From Rhyacichthys aspro (lineage: Eukaryota; Chordata; Actinopteri; Gobiiformes; Rhyacichthyidae), in assembly GCA_036850595.1 (NCBI GenBank), contig CM072158.1, forward strand, positions 15,205,422-15,269,421: a stretch of 64,000 nt of DNA, written 5' to 3'. The translations under genes and the position numbers were made by a program. The notes beneath the pieces were generated by a model. It searched no databases. It saw only the letters and a program-made list of their open reading frames with translations, and had not been told where the DNA came from. This document shows positions 1 through 10,888 of the stretch, piece by piece. Numbering within the stretch: the stretch's first letter is position 1; the number at the start of each line of letters is the position of its first letter.

Positions 1-20
1 ATGTTATTTTTGTTTTTCAG

Positions 21-3000
21 GGTTCTCCAGGCCCAATGGGTCCAAGAGGGCCTGTGGGTGAGAGGGTAAGTCAAACACCCTTTGCATTTGTGCATTTGTG
101 TTTTGTTAAGTTTTTTTCAAAAATATAATGTTGCTTATCGTTGTTTTTCTTACTTTTTTCAGGGACTGCCGGGCTTCCCAGGACCAGCAGGTCCTCCTGT
201 AAGTTCACACGTGTCTAAATATAATGCTGAAATAATAACGTCTGTAGAAACAATAAATGATATTCTGTCACTGTGTCACTTTGCAGGGCCCAGCGAGTGA
301 AGGTCCCCCTGTGAGTGACTGCTACAGCTGCTGTGATCTGTTGAAATATTGTTGAATAAATGTAGTCCTTTGTGGATTAGCTGCTCTACTAACTTGTGTT
401 TGTCTGCACTAGGGAGCACCAGGAAAACCTGGAATTCCAGGAGATGAAGGAAACATTGGGCCAGAGGTCTGTGGGTCTAGTTTAATGCTGACAAACCTGT
501 ATTAAAAGCGAACAGTGTACTTATTCCCTATATTTGATTCTCCAATGATCTGTGGCAGGGTCCACCTGGGCCCAGAGGGACAGCTGGAGTACCTGGGACT
601 CCTGGGCCTCCAGGTCCACCAGGGCCTGCGGTAAGATCCAGACTAACTTCTCTTTAAATGAATACTAATGTTACTACTAACTGTCTCTCTGTATCGACAT
701 TGTAAGTGACCAGTAAACATCATCTTTCTTGTTCTTCACAATTACTTAAGTATCTGCATCAATATTAACCATACTATGTGGATATTAGTAGGATGACAAT
801 TCCTTAGGTTTTGATGAATGTCACTATCAGAATCAGATTTGTTCTTGTACCATGCACTTGTTACTAGTATTTCATCACCTCTACATTTTTATTTTTGGGA
901 GACATGAATAGCCATGGTTTCTTTTTCACTTTACCTTTCTGGTGATTTATCAGGACATCTAAAGCCTGTTTTAGATGTCTTTGTGCTGTTTTCTAGGGAC
1001 CCCCTGGTGCCACTGCTGAGGGAAGTGGGGAGCCTGTGAGTTGTTTACTGTTCTGTACACTGCCAAATGTTTCTGGTTGCATGGCTCTTGGACCGGTGAC
1101 AGGGAATGACTGATCAAAATAATGCATTGATTTTATTAGTCCCAGGGGTGCTTTTATGGAGGTTGCTGTCTGTTGTGTTTGTCCCATCGATGTGTCTGTG
1201 TTCACAGTGTCCTGCTGCCTGTCCTGCTGGACCACAGGGACTGCCAGGGCTTCCAGGAATGAAGGTGAGGGAACACAAAGAAGGTTATCCAGCAAATGAT
1301 GATGATGAACAGATGAAAAACCAACACAAAAACAGTAAAAGGTCTTGTTTGGAATGGTAAAATTAGGTTAGGTTGTTCAAAAATTTGCTTTTTAACTTAA
1401 CTTTAAACACTACATTATGATTATTTCTTGTCTGTAGCTTTTTATAGAAACTTCAGTGATCTAGGGGTGTCCTCAGTACAGTTTATAAAAAGACATATTC
1501 AAAGGCTCTACAATAAAATAATAAATCCTCTTCTGAGATGCATACAAATCCTGTTTATTACTCATGATTGTTGTATTTCTAATCTTCATAATTCTTTTAG
1601 GGACACAAAGGAACAGCTGGTGAGCCGGGAACAGATGGAATCCCTGGAGAGAAGGTAAGAAAGGCATTAGAGAGTTATCCCAGAAATGTCAATTATTTGA
1701 TTTTGACATTTGACAAATTGAATTTAGTCTGAACAAAGAGATATTAATGCATATTATTTGAACTTCACATGCTTGCACAAATAACCCAGCAGTGACTAAG
1801 TCTGATATGATTATGAACTAATATGGCTCAATGACGTTTGTTTTTTCCACAGGGAGAGACTGGAGCGGAGGGTCCTCAGGGGCCGCCTGGGCGCATGGGA
1901 GACGATGTAAGAGCCACAGTTGTAGTCAAACACAGCCATTGTTCACAGCTCTGAACATCATGTGACTCGCTCTATCTATCTGTATTCTGTCTGCCATGTT
2001 GGCAGAAAAAAAACCGTAAAAAATTATAAGCACCAATATAGATCTCAAACTGTCAGAGTTCATAAGCGCTTTAATTTCCCTGTTATTGAGCTATTTGTCA
2101 TAAAGCACAATATCATTAATATTATCCCTGACCCTTAAATTGACCCAGGCAAATGTTAATTTGTTACTGGAAAGAGATTGATCACCTAAACCTACAGCAC
2201 ACAGGCTTTAAGTAAAACTAACACACTCCAGAGTTTTTAGGGCTTGCAGGTCGATAAATTCTGTAACTTTACCTGAAGTTACAGAAGGATCCAATCAGCC
2301 ATGCACTTTTTAGTTTTTATTTCACTGCACTGTTTATATTATTTTGGCAACAGGAAGTCGCTGGATAGAAACTGAAAGCTTTTCTGATATGGGCTTAATT
2401 GTGTACGGATCGCTTTCAATGGTAATAGAGATACATATATGTATAGCACAGATATTAATTTAGGGTTACATGATATGTTCTGGAGCACTATACATGAGTT
2501 TCTTTTGGTCTTTTCTGCTGTTTTCTGCTGATAGGGAGTAAGAGGACCTATTGGGTTCCCTGGAACTTCTGGAGAGAAGGGAGACCGCGTAAGTAATATT
2601 TTGTAATTTTTTTGCTAACCTAGATTGTTTTAATATTATAGTCAGAAATATTACTGATTTTAAAAATCCTGTTTGTAGGGTCCACCTGGTTTTAATGGCA
2701 TCCCTGGACCCACGGGCCCGCCAGGCGGTCCTGTAAGCACATATCAGACTGTCTATATCTTGTTCTTTTATTTTTGTCTGAAAGGAAAGGGGCTAGACTT
2801 GACTAATAAGCAGCTCTCTGGATGTGTGTCTAATATAATTTCTCCTCTCAGGGCGTCGAGGGAATCCGCGGACGTCCAGGACCAGAGGGACCTAAGGGTG
2901 ACGAAGTGAGTTATCTCTTTCACAGATATTGCAAAAAAAAAAAAAAAAAACCTTTAGAAGCTATTTTCACATCTATTGCCTTCGGTTTTGAACAGGGCGC

Positions 3001-6000
3001 TGTAGGACCTCAGGGAGAGAAAGGCCCGTCTGGAGAAAAAGGAGAAGCTGTACGTTTTTATCTTTAACTTCTTCTAGCAGCTCTTCCATCAAACTGTCTT
3101 TTAGGGTCTAATTGTTTGATGTGAAACACAGGGAGAGCCCGGTACAGACGGATTAGATGGACTTCCTGGAGCTGACGGAGCCAAGGTAACAGTGACTTTT
3201 CTGGTAGCTTTCAGCATGGGAATTTTTTGGGGGTTCCTTTGGTATTACACAGACTTTTTCTCTAATATCTAATAACTGTGGTAATTGGATGAGTCACCAA
3301 AAGCTTACGCATCAATCACCAAATCTCTGTTGGAAAATGCAACAACAATTTTATTTTTTGATTGATTTGCAGCTAATTTCTTTCTCTTCCAAAATATATT
3401 ATAATAATTGTAATTGCTTTGGCACTGGCCTGTGTCATTCCATTTAATCAAGACTTATCTGAATTGGACAGAGCATGGTTCAGAATTGAAGGATGTGTTT
3501 GTCCTTGAGCTGGAGGCTAGACAAACTTCTAAATGTGATTTTTTTTCCCTCTTTAGGGAGAGCCTGGTACTCCTGGAGCTGTGGGTGTCAGAGGGATTGT
3601 GGGTATTCCGGTAAGTACATGAAACTAACACGGGCCACACACTCACAATTTTCTATTTCAATATGAGTTTAGCTCTGACTTTTCCCTAAGAGCAATCTTA
3701 AGAGGTACAGAAATTATCCGATTCTTGGCAGTGTCTGTTGGGTTTTATGACAAGTAGTTGATAAAATGCCCTCAGTACTCTTCTGTTTAAAATAGTTAAT
3801 ATCCAACCTGTTCATTATTTACATTATTTAAAATCCTCTTGTGGAAAGAGTCCACACAACAAGTTTACATCAGGAATTACTCAGAATGCAAGTTCTTTTT
3901 TTCTTTTTTATGTTCCCTTAAAAAGCCGTGTAAACCTTAAGATGATCATAGTCTGCCATGTTTCTTTCATGACAAATAGTTTAGACTCAGGACTTAAAAG
4001 GAAGAGGTGTCATGGCTGCACACTAAAGAAGCAAAACTAACATGTAGGATGTTCAGTGTTGGATCTCTAAAGTCTATAAAGATCAAAAAAATCTTTGTGT
4101 GTGCCAGGTCTAATGCAAATTGTGCCGGACAGAGAATTTAATCATACATGTTTCCACCACACTTAGTAAATATAGCGTAATATCATTCATAATATAAACC
4201 ATAGATGCTGAATTTAGCCTTAGCATCACTAAGACAGAAATAAAAAGAAAAAAAGTTATTATTTTTTTCCCCAAATAACCAGATGTACTTAAAGTCTTGC
4301 ACTACTTTTTCACAACCTGTTTTCTTGGACTCATTTGAGATACACTGCATGAGTTCACAGTCTATAGATCTATTCCAAAAGTGCCTGTACAGTTCTGTAT
4401 CTTTAATACCCACTGCACCGTGTTATTTTAAATCTCGATATTACACAGAGCATATGTTGTTTTCTTGTTGCTCCTAGGGGCTGCCAGGGAAGCAGGGAGT
4501 AATGGGACCGCCCGGTGAAAAGGTAATTACAAACATTCAACGAGGCATATCTAGCCCTGTTGTTGAAACGTTCAGGGACATGTTTTTTTCTGTTGTTCAG
4601 GGCGACGGCGGTGATGTGGGACCTGTCGGGCCTGTCGGACTTCCTGGAAAAACGGTGAGAATTGACACAAAGCACTTTTTGTTCCTTCATATCAAAAATC
4701 TTCCAGTAATGAGTTCTGGTTATAACAGGGTGAGGCTGGAACACCAGGGGAAGATGGGAAACCAGGAGAGAAAGGATCAACTGTGAGTGGACTTTGGGTT
4801 TCTTCATTAAAGCCTGTGTATGACCTGATCTGTTGAATGACCTTGGATGTTATGGAAGTTATTAGGAAAATGTCTAATGTGTTTGTCTTATGAAATCCTT
4901 CAGGGTGACACTGGAAAGCAGGGACCAGTGGGGCCTGCCGGTCCTCCAGGAATCCAGGTTATCCACAACTCACACATACATCTTTTTCATTTATTTGTAT
5001 ACAGAAGAGGATTAGGGCCACTGTCTTCAGAAATAAATTGAAAAAAAGATTAAATTCAGAATTCTGAGAAGGAGAGAAATGCACACTGATACTTGTCTCT
5101 TTAAGTAAAGTGCAACCTCGGAAACACCCGTCTCATTCAGCTGAAAAAATAGAGCATATTGTGTGACAGTTGTCTTATGAGGTAACATCAGTGTAAACTA
5201 ATGGTGTAGTGGTACAACTGTGTATTAATGCAGCAAGCCCCAAACACGTGCTTTAAGGTGGTTCAGTGTATTCTTTTATCATGATTCTGTTATTGAAGTC
5301 AGTTCCCTAAAAGCAGCGATATTTATGAGGCTAAAGCCACAATTCTAATCTCAGAAATGTGACTTTTTCAGAATTCTAACTTTAATCTTAGAATTTTGAC
5401 TTTAATCTTAGAATTCTGACTTCTGACTTTCAGAATTCATACTTTTGTTGTAGAATTCTGACTTTAATGGTAGAATTCTGACTTTTCTCAGAACTCTATT
5501 TTTGTCCTTAGAACTTATAATTCAGATTTTTTTTTTCTCAGAATTCATTTTTTTTCTTAGGATTCTCACTTTTTCAAGGACTTTTGTCCTAGAGTTCTGA
5601 TTTTTTTCAGAATTGTCCTAGAATTCTGACTTTTTTCAGAACTCTATTTTTGTCCTTAGAATTCTGAGGGGAAAAAAAATCAGAATTATGTTTTTTTTTT
5701 CTTAGAATTCTGAAAAGAGTCAGAATTCTGACTTTTTTCAGAAGTCTATTTTGTCCTTAGAATTCTGACTTTTTCAGAGTTCAGACTTTTGTCCTAGAAT
5801 TTTGACTTTTTTCTCAGAATTCAGACTTTTTTCACAATTTTGACTTTAATCTCAGAATTTTTTGATTTCATAATTTGATTTAAAAAAATACACTGTCCCT
5901 TATCCTGTTCCATACCGAAGGCTACCCTCTTTAAGGTCAAAAATCATACATCTGTGTATCACACATCTCCGTAGGGGGAGAAAGGTGAGAAAGGCGCCAC

Positions 6001-8520
6001 TGGTGAGAAGGGAATTAAAGGTCATACTGGACTCAAAGGTGATCAGGTGAGACAAATCCTCCTCTTTTGTTTACAAGTAATAACTGTTTGGTGCAGTATA
6101 ACTTTTGATTCCATTTCATTTTGTCTGTTCAGGGACCAGTTGGCCCAGTAGGACCAAAGGGAAGTCTGGTAAGAACTGTTCATCTGCATCATCAGAGTCA
6201 AACTAACAGGTTTTCAGTCTTCTCATAGTGTTGATCTTGATGTTGACAGGGTGACACTGGTATGGCAGGAGACCCTGGAGTGAAGGGAGATCAGGTAAGT
6301 CACAGCTGCTTGATATGTCAAACAATCAGCTGTATATGCTGCAGACTGTCAGAGGGTTTAAAGTCACCTGTCCTCATGTTGTAGGGCCCTCCTGGAGTTC
6401 CTGGAATCAAAGGAGAGGTATGACTGCACCTGTCACTCCTCTGTTTTAAACTCTTATTTTGAATGTGGATGTATTGTATTGACATTAAAACAACACTGAA
6501 GGTTTGATCAAAGCAGTGACATAGTGTACGTTCATGATAGTTTAAACTCACTGTTGTTCAGTTCTTTTTATTAGTTATATTTCTGTGGCCTTTAGCCTGG
6601 AGCCAAAGGAACAAGAGGAGCTACTGGAGATGAGGGCAGACCAGGTCAGCCGGGCCACGAGGGTCTGACCGGACCAATGGGAGCACGAGGACTGGAAGGA
6701 GAACCAGGACTACCCGGGGCTCCAGGACCCAGAGGATTACCTGTAAGATGGTCCAATACATACTGAAGGGTGACAGATGAGAGAGGAGCCCCTTTTCATT
6801 TTCCATTGTTACTATGTTACTAAACCTTCCCAATGACGTAAAGAGAAGCATTTCAAAAGTACTTCTGATTCAATGTTAACCAATTCAGGCACAGTGACTG
6901 ATGCAGATGGAAGTCAGTGTGTTTACTGGGCAAGGGATATTAATAACTGTGACTCCATAATTCCACACCTCAAACTGTTCCCTTTGAAACAGACAAAGAG
7001 GTTGTACAGCCGAGTCCCCAGTATGTGGCTCTGTTCAGTGATCAACTGTCTACAGATGCTGCTACTTTTACAGAGATTCAGACAAAAGACTTAGAACAGA
7101 AGGAAATCACATCTGAGCAGAGTAATGCCATATCCATGTAGTTAACAGCAGACTAACAGCAAACTGCCCTTATACAGACTTAATAAAAGACTATACAGAC
7201 CATTAAGTATAGAAACAACCAAATTTGGTTTCTTTGTTTATTTTGATGATGATTTTTTTGTTCGTAGGGTCCAAAAGTGAGTGATGAGAAGCTGCGGGAA
7301 ATGTGTGCAGTTGTTGTTGAAGGTACAGTGTGTATATCAGTTCTTCTGTACATACTGTATAAGCTCCATTGTGATTGTATGAACCTCCTTGTTCTTCTAG
7401 AACAATTAGCAGAGTTCAAGAAAGAGCTCCTGCAGAAGCCAGCAGCACTTGGGGCCCCAGGAATCCCTGGACCAGCAGGTCCTCCTGGACCCGCAGGACC
7501 AGCTGGAGCAGCAGGTGCAGCAGGAGCTCCAGGCCCTATGGGTACTAAAGGTCATCCAGGCTTCTTTGGTCTTCCAGGAGCACCTGGTAAAAAAGGTCAG
7601 TACTATATATTGTGGTTCCGGCTTTCTGCAGAGAAAACTAAGTGCTTTGGCAACATCAGCACATTCATCAATAAACAAAGCTGCCGTGACAGTGTTTTGG
7701 CCTTGTTTTTCTGGACAGCCTCCAGATCTCAGACTGTACAAAGGCAAGAAATTAAATAAACCCTGAGAGGCTGGCAGTGCGCCTCTGTCTTCCTCATTGT
7801 CTGAGAGCAGGCCTCCAGAGATGTATTAGCCAGGCATCACATTACACAATCAGTGATCCACAAAACCCAGGGAATCACAATGGACTCATTAAGCATGCTA
7901 ATTACACGCTCATAATTCTGAGGACTGCGTGATCCTCCATCTTAAGTCCACATTGATCTAACTCTTCTGTACTCTGCCTCTGTCCTACAGGTGACACTGG
8001 AGAAAAGGGAGACAAAGGAGACAAGGGAGAGGATGGAGTTGGAATCAAAGGAAGTACAGGTGCACCAGGTGCTCCAGGTAAGAACAGAGTCTTCTAACCT
8101 CCCATCATCATGTCACTTCAGGTTAAAAGACATAGTTTAGACATTGAAATGAAATGATGCTAACAATTTTCTATACAAGTGATAGTACATTTGGTATATG
8201 ACAAAGAAAACAACAAATCTAGAAAGTTTTCTTAAGACAGTTACTCCAAATTAGCATTGGTCCAATTGAACTTATAAATGAGCATTAGAGGTGGTCAATC
8301 TCTTTTGTCCTCTTTAGGTCAACCAGGAGCTCCAGGAATTGGAAAAGATGGCAAAGATGGAGAACGAGGTGAGACAGGAAGTCCTGGTGTGCCGGGAACA
8401 CCTGGCCCGCGGGGTCCCTCTGGACCACCCGGTCTCTGTGACCCCTCCACGTGTATAAACCGATTCCCTCCACTGTACATGGTCAGCGGAAAGAAGGCTG
8501 CCAGCTACAAAAACCCATGA
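21..8520 (+). CDS. Type IX collagen alpha chain (FACIT), 3' part, 28 exons
   Basis: Secreted fibril-associated collagen chain; family members form heterotrimers that coat type II collagen fibrils. Exons I joined by AG/GT sites and frame: 21-65, 163-198, 287-310, 413-466, 559-630, 997-1035, 1208-1264, 1601-1654, 1853-1906, 2535-2588, 2679-2732, 2852-2905, 2996-3049, 3132-3185, 3557-3610, 4478-4522, 4601-4654, 4729-4782, 4904-4957, 5975-6046, 6133-6168, 6250-6294, 6385-6417, 6596-6742, 7268-7322, 7401-7595, 7991-8077, 8318-8520. Triple-helical exons are phase 0, mostly 54 or 45 bases. The order is COL3 (last ~83 residues), NC3 with CPAAC, COL2 of 339 residues, NC2 with one Cys, COL1 of 115 residues with two 2-residue gaps, and NC1 with CDPSTC. 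Both COL lengths equal those of type IX. NC2 (LREMC, then KP) looks most like alpha-3, but NC3 carries a Ser-Gly site reminiscent of alpha-2, so I do not assign a member. The N-terminus (rest of COL3, and NC4 if present) lies outside the window. Confidence 0.93.
997..1264 (+). other. NC3 hinge of the type IX chain (two exons)
   Basis: Exons 997-1035 and 1208-1264 encode the end of COL3 (GPPGAT), about 14 non-helical residues (AEGSGEPCPAACPA) and the first 12 residues of COL2. The Cys-x3-Cys pair flanked by prolines is the hallmark of the NC3 hinge in type IX chains, where it forms inter-chain disulfides. The Ser codon at 1024-1026 sits in an E-G-S-G-E context, a good chondroitin-sulfate acceptor motif. 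In known type IX collagen the alpha-2 chain carries the glycan on NC3. Use of this site is inferred. Confidence 0.85.
3611..4477 (+). other. Type IX intron, 0.9 kb, no feature seen
   Basis: A/T-rich intron between two triple-helix exons. I saw no additional Gly-X-Y exon, repeat or RNA gene in it. The antisense open frames here are short and lack any family resemblance. Confidence 0.7.
5338..5872. repeat. AATTCTGAC minisatellite in a type IX intron
   Basis: About 535 bases of degenerate tandem repeats built from TTAGAATTCTGACTTT and TTCAGAATTCTGAC units with varying T runs. GAATTC palindromes recur every 20-40 bases. It fills most of the 1 kb intron between exons 4904-4957 and 5975-6046. No coding potential is seen. 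Confidence 0.85.
6743..7267 (+). other. Type IX intron before NC2, no feature seen
   Basis: Intron between the 147-base COL2 exon and the first NC2 exon. Nothing beyond ordinary A/T-rich sequence is apparent. Confidence 0.6.
7268..7448 (+). other. NC2 domain of the type IX chain
   Basis: The exon pair 7268-7322 and the start of 7401-7595 is joined in phase 1 through a split Glu codon. It encodes about 32 non-helical residues between GPK and GAPG, with the segment SDEKLREMC followed by an acidic, Leu-containing, helix-forming stretch ending KKELLQKP. Known NC2 domains are 30-31 residues and direct chain selection and trimer nucleation. The single Cys corresponds to the one in alpha-1 and alpha-3; as I recall, alpha-2 lacks it. 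This is the most informative segment for deciding which type IX chain this is. Confidence 0.85.
8429..8520 (+). other. NC1 C-terminus of the type IX chain and stop codon
   Basis: After the last triplets (GPSGPPG) comes a short tail that starts LCDPSTC and ends SYKNP before a TGA at 8518-8520. Two cysteines four residues apart right after the helix are universal in FACIT collagens and lock the three chains together. The tail is about 28 residues, in the size range of type IX and type XXII NC1 domains. Confidence 0.85.
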
Positions 8521-8876
8521 GCGCAACCGCGGCCTTCAGACTAGTTTTTGGAAGTCCTCTAATGTCTCCACTGGGATCCTGGATCTTAAAGACACAGACG
8601 CAAACAGGGACAAGGCACATTGTACAATACTGTATAGACTGTTTTACTGTTTATCTGATGGTGTTCTCAAAGATAGCTGCTACTGATGCCAAAACAAATC
8701 CCCCTGCCGACGATGGGCCTCTAAGAGTATTCAAACCATGGCCTTTTAATGTTACGCAAATATTAGCAGGTTAGCAAATTTAAATGTTCTCTGATTATCT
8801 TTCTCATGTTCTAACTCCATATAAACTTGTGTTCATTATGACCCTCTGACTCTCCGCTGCATTATTGAGCCAGTTT

Positions 8877-8904
8877 TAAAAAAAAAATTTGGGGGGGGGG
8901 GGGG
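8877..8904. repeat. Homopolymer junction: A tract then 14 G
   Basis: A run of ten A, three T, then an uninterrupted run of 14 G (8891-8904). The next 35 bases are also homopolymer-rich. It may be a real G-tract in the 3' UTR of the type IX gene or a base-calling artefact. Confidence 0.8.
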
Positions 8905-8971
8905 TTTTGGTTCCAACCTTTAAAAAAAATCCCCTTTTGGTATATTATGTACCTACTTGTTCAAACTATGT

Positions 8972-8977
8972 AATAAA
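8972..8977 (+). other. Polyadenylation signal AATAAA of the type IX gene
   Basis: Canonical AATAAA about 450 bases after the stop codon. A second copy lies at 9025-9030. Either would give a 3' UTR of roughly 0.5 kb. Positional inference without transcript support. Confidence 0.5.
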
Positions 8978-9390
8978 GTGATGTGTTTTGGAAATTTTTA
9001 CTGGATGAAGACAGTCTCACATTAAATAAAACACAGTCCAGCACATATTCAAATTGTAGGCTACGGCAGTGAGTCATGCTCTTATGTTGAAAGAAAATCT
9101 AATAGATCATTGCTTAGACTAAAAAGACTTTCACATCCACTCATTGTGAAATCATTTGGATTTAAAATGAGGTTATCTGAGTTCTTCAGGACATTTCACT
9201 GTTGCCTGGTTACAAATAGTGTCAACATTGTCCTTGTCCACATCTCCGCAGCACAAATACATTTACAGATCAAATATGACCTTTAGTGAGCAGCTGGAAA
9301 GAGCAGCAGCAGGACTCCTGGGGACATCTCTTTAATTTAATAGATCTGCTAAAAGTTCTTACATTTAATTTGTGACCATTTTAATAACTG

Positions 9391-9415
9391 TACACACACA
9401 CACACACTTTATTAT

Positions 9416-9475
<60 letters not shown>

Positions 9476-9482
9476 TATATAA
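9391..9482. repeat. Microsatellite (AC)n followed by (TA)n
   Basis: An alternating AC tract of about 17 bases is followed after a few bases by a TA tract of about 70 bases, with small interruptions. Expected to be highly length-variable. Confidence 0.95.
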
Positions 9483-10205
9483 TTCATGGTTGCCCTGGAG
9501 GGACATTATATTTTAATATGTCCAGACAGCTGTAGGAAAAGGACATGATTCAACTAAAATGGTTCCTTTTACTGGGTTCTATGGAGCTTGAGATGTCTTA
9601 AAAAAAATGTCTTAGATAAAAAAATTTTTTTTAAAAAGCGTTACTTTGAGGCACTTTTTTCAATTACACACTACAAAATTTTATACGTTCCACTTAGCTT
9701 CAACATTCCATAATATATCACTCAAAAAAGCAAAGCATGTATTATAAAATTAATCTGTCCCATTCTTTATTATACATTACAGTACAGGTGTCTTTCCAAT
9801 ACTTACAATATGTTACTAATTTAAAATATGATAGCACCAATTTTCAGTAACATGGGGGAAAACATTTTGAAGTCCTCTTAAAACACAGTGGAAGGGGGTG
9901 AACTAATGAATAATTTAGCAATTTAACTTACAGAGACCAAACATTCAAGCAAAATATATATTCTGAATCATAAATTGCTTCCCACACATCCCCAGTCGAC
10001 GACTGTATGGAGCTTTTTCTAAACCAGGAAGTTTGACAGGAAATGCTATGACAAAAGCAGCTAGTAGCCTACATATGTACACTTTTTCATCCATAATAAG
10101 TCTTCTAAATCATATAATTGCACAGACGTTATGTTCACATCACCTTATTTGAAAATAAACTTAGATTAGAAAAAGTTAGTCATGCAAGTTTGATATGTTT
10201 TTGTT

Positions 10206-10888
10206 GTGACAAGCTGGTTAAACTACAGCAGAAACGTAGGTTTGCTAAGGCGATGCTCACATGCTAGCTAGCTTCTGGTAGCTAGATTTGTTTCATGAAA
10301 AAAATACGTTTATTACTACTATATGATTCTAAAGTTATTTTTAAATATAAAGAGTTGCTTTAAGTTTTGTGTAACTTGCATGGTCAGAATTAAAATACAA
10401 AATATTATTAAGAAGCTGAAATTTGTTAACACTACCTAGTATTAACACCAATGATAGTTGGGATTGTTTGAGATTTCTTGATTACTCCAAATCATCGTTT
10501 ATGTTAATCAGTTAAGTAGAAAGTGTAAACTAAACTTTTAAGTTATGTAGGGTTAACGTTTTAATTGTGACAATCTTTAACCTTGCTACAGCAGAAACTT
10601 AGGTTTGCTGCAGCAATGCGGACAGGCTAGCTAGCTAGTTAGTTAGTTGTAGTTAGCTTCCCTGGATATAATATTAGAACTGATCTTTCAATACACCCAT
10701 GTTAGCTTCTTGTAGCTAGATATAGGTTTATTTCACTGGGGAAAAAAAAGTTTCTATTAAATTAATGAACCATAGTTAGTGTTAAATAAAAAACACTTGC
10801 TGTAAGTTGTATTGTAGTTAGACAGAATGAAAATAATAAAAATAAGTCTGAATTTCTCATATTAACCACTATCAACCAATGATGTACT
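10206..10888. repeat. Diverged tandem duplication, unit about 250-320 bases
   Basis: Two blocks, 10206-10459 and 10567-10888, share the same order of landmarks: GTGACAA, a CTACAGCAGAAAC-x-TAGGTTTGCT core, GCTAGCTAGCT, AGCTTCTxGTAGCTAGAT, a TTTCA-poly(A)-GTTTxTTA stretch, TTGCTxTAAGTT, CAGAAT, and finally ACCAATGAT. The second block carries an insertion of about 60 bases after the CTAGCTAG motif. They are diverged copies of one noncoding segment. Confidence 0.75.

Noticed and set aside
1..20. Start codon at position 1
   Set aside because: The ATG is in the polypyrimidine-rich end of an intron; the AG at 19-20 is a splice acceptor for the Gly-X-Y exon starting at 21.
4403..4807. 134-codon minus-strand frame
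   Set aside because: Antisense of type IX exons 4478-4782; no family resemblance and no splice logic.
5338..5872. CRISPR-like or regulatory array interpretation of the repeat
   Set aside because: Units are degenerate, contiguous and without unique spacers, and lie in a eukaryotic intron; a minisatellite explains it.
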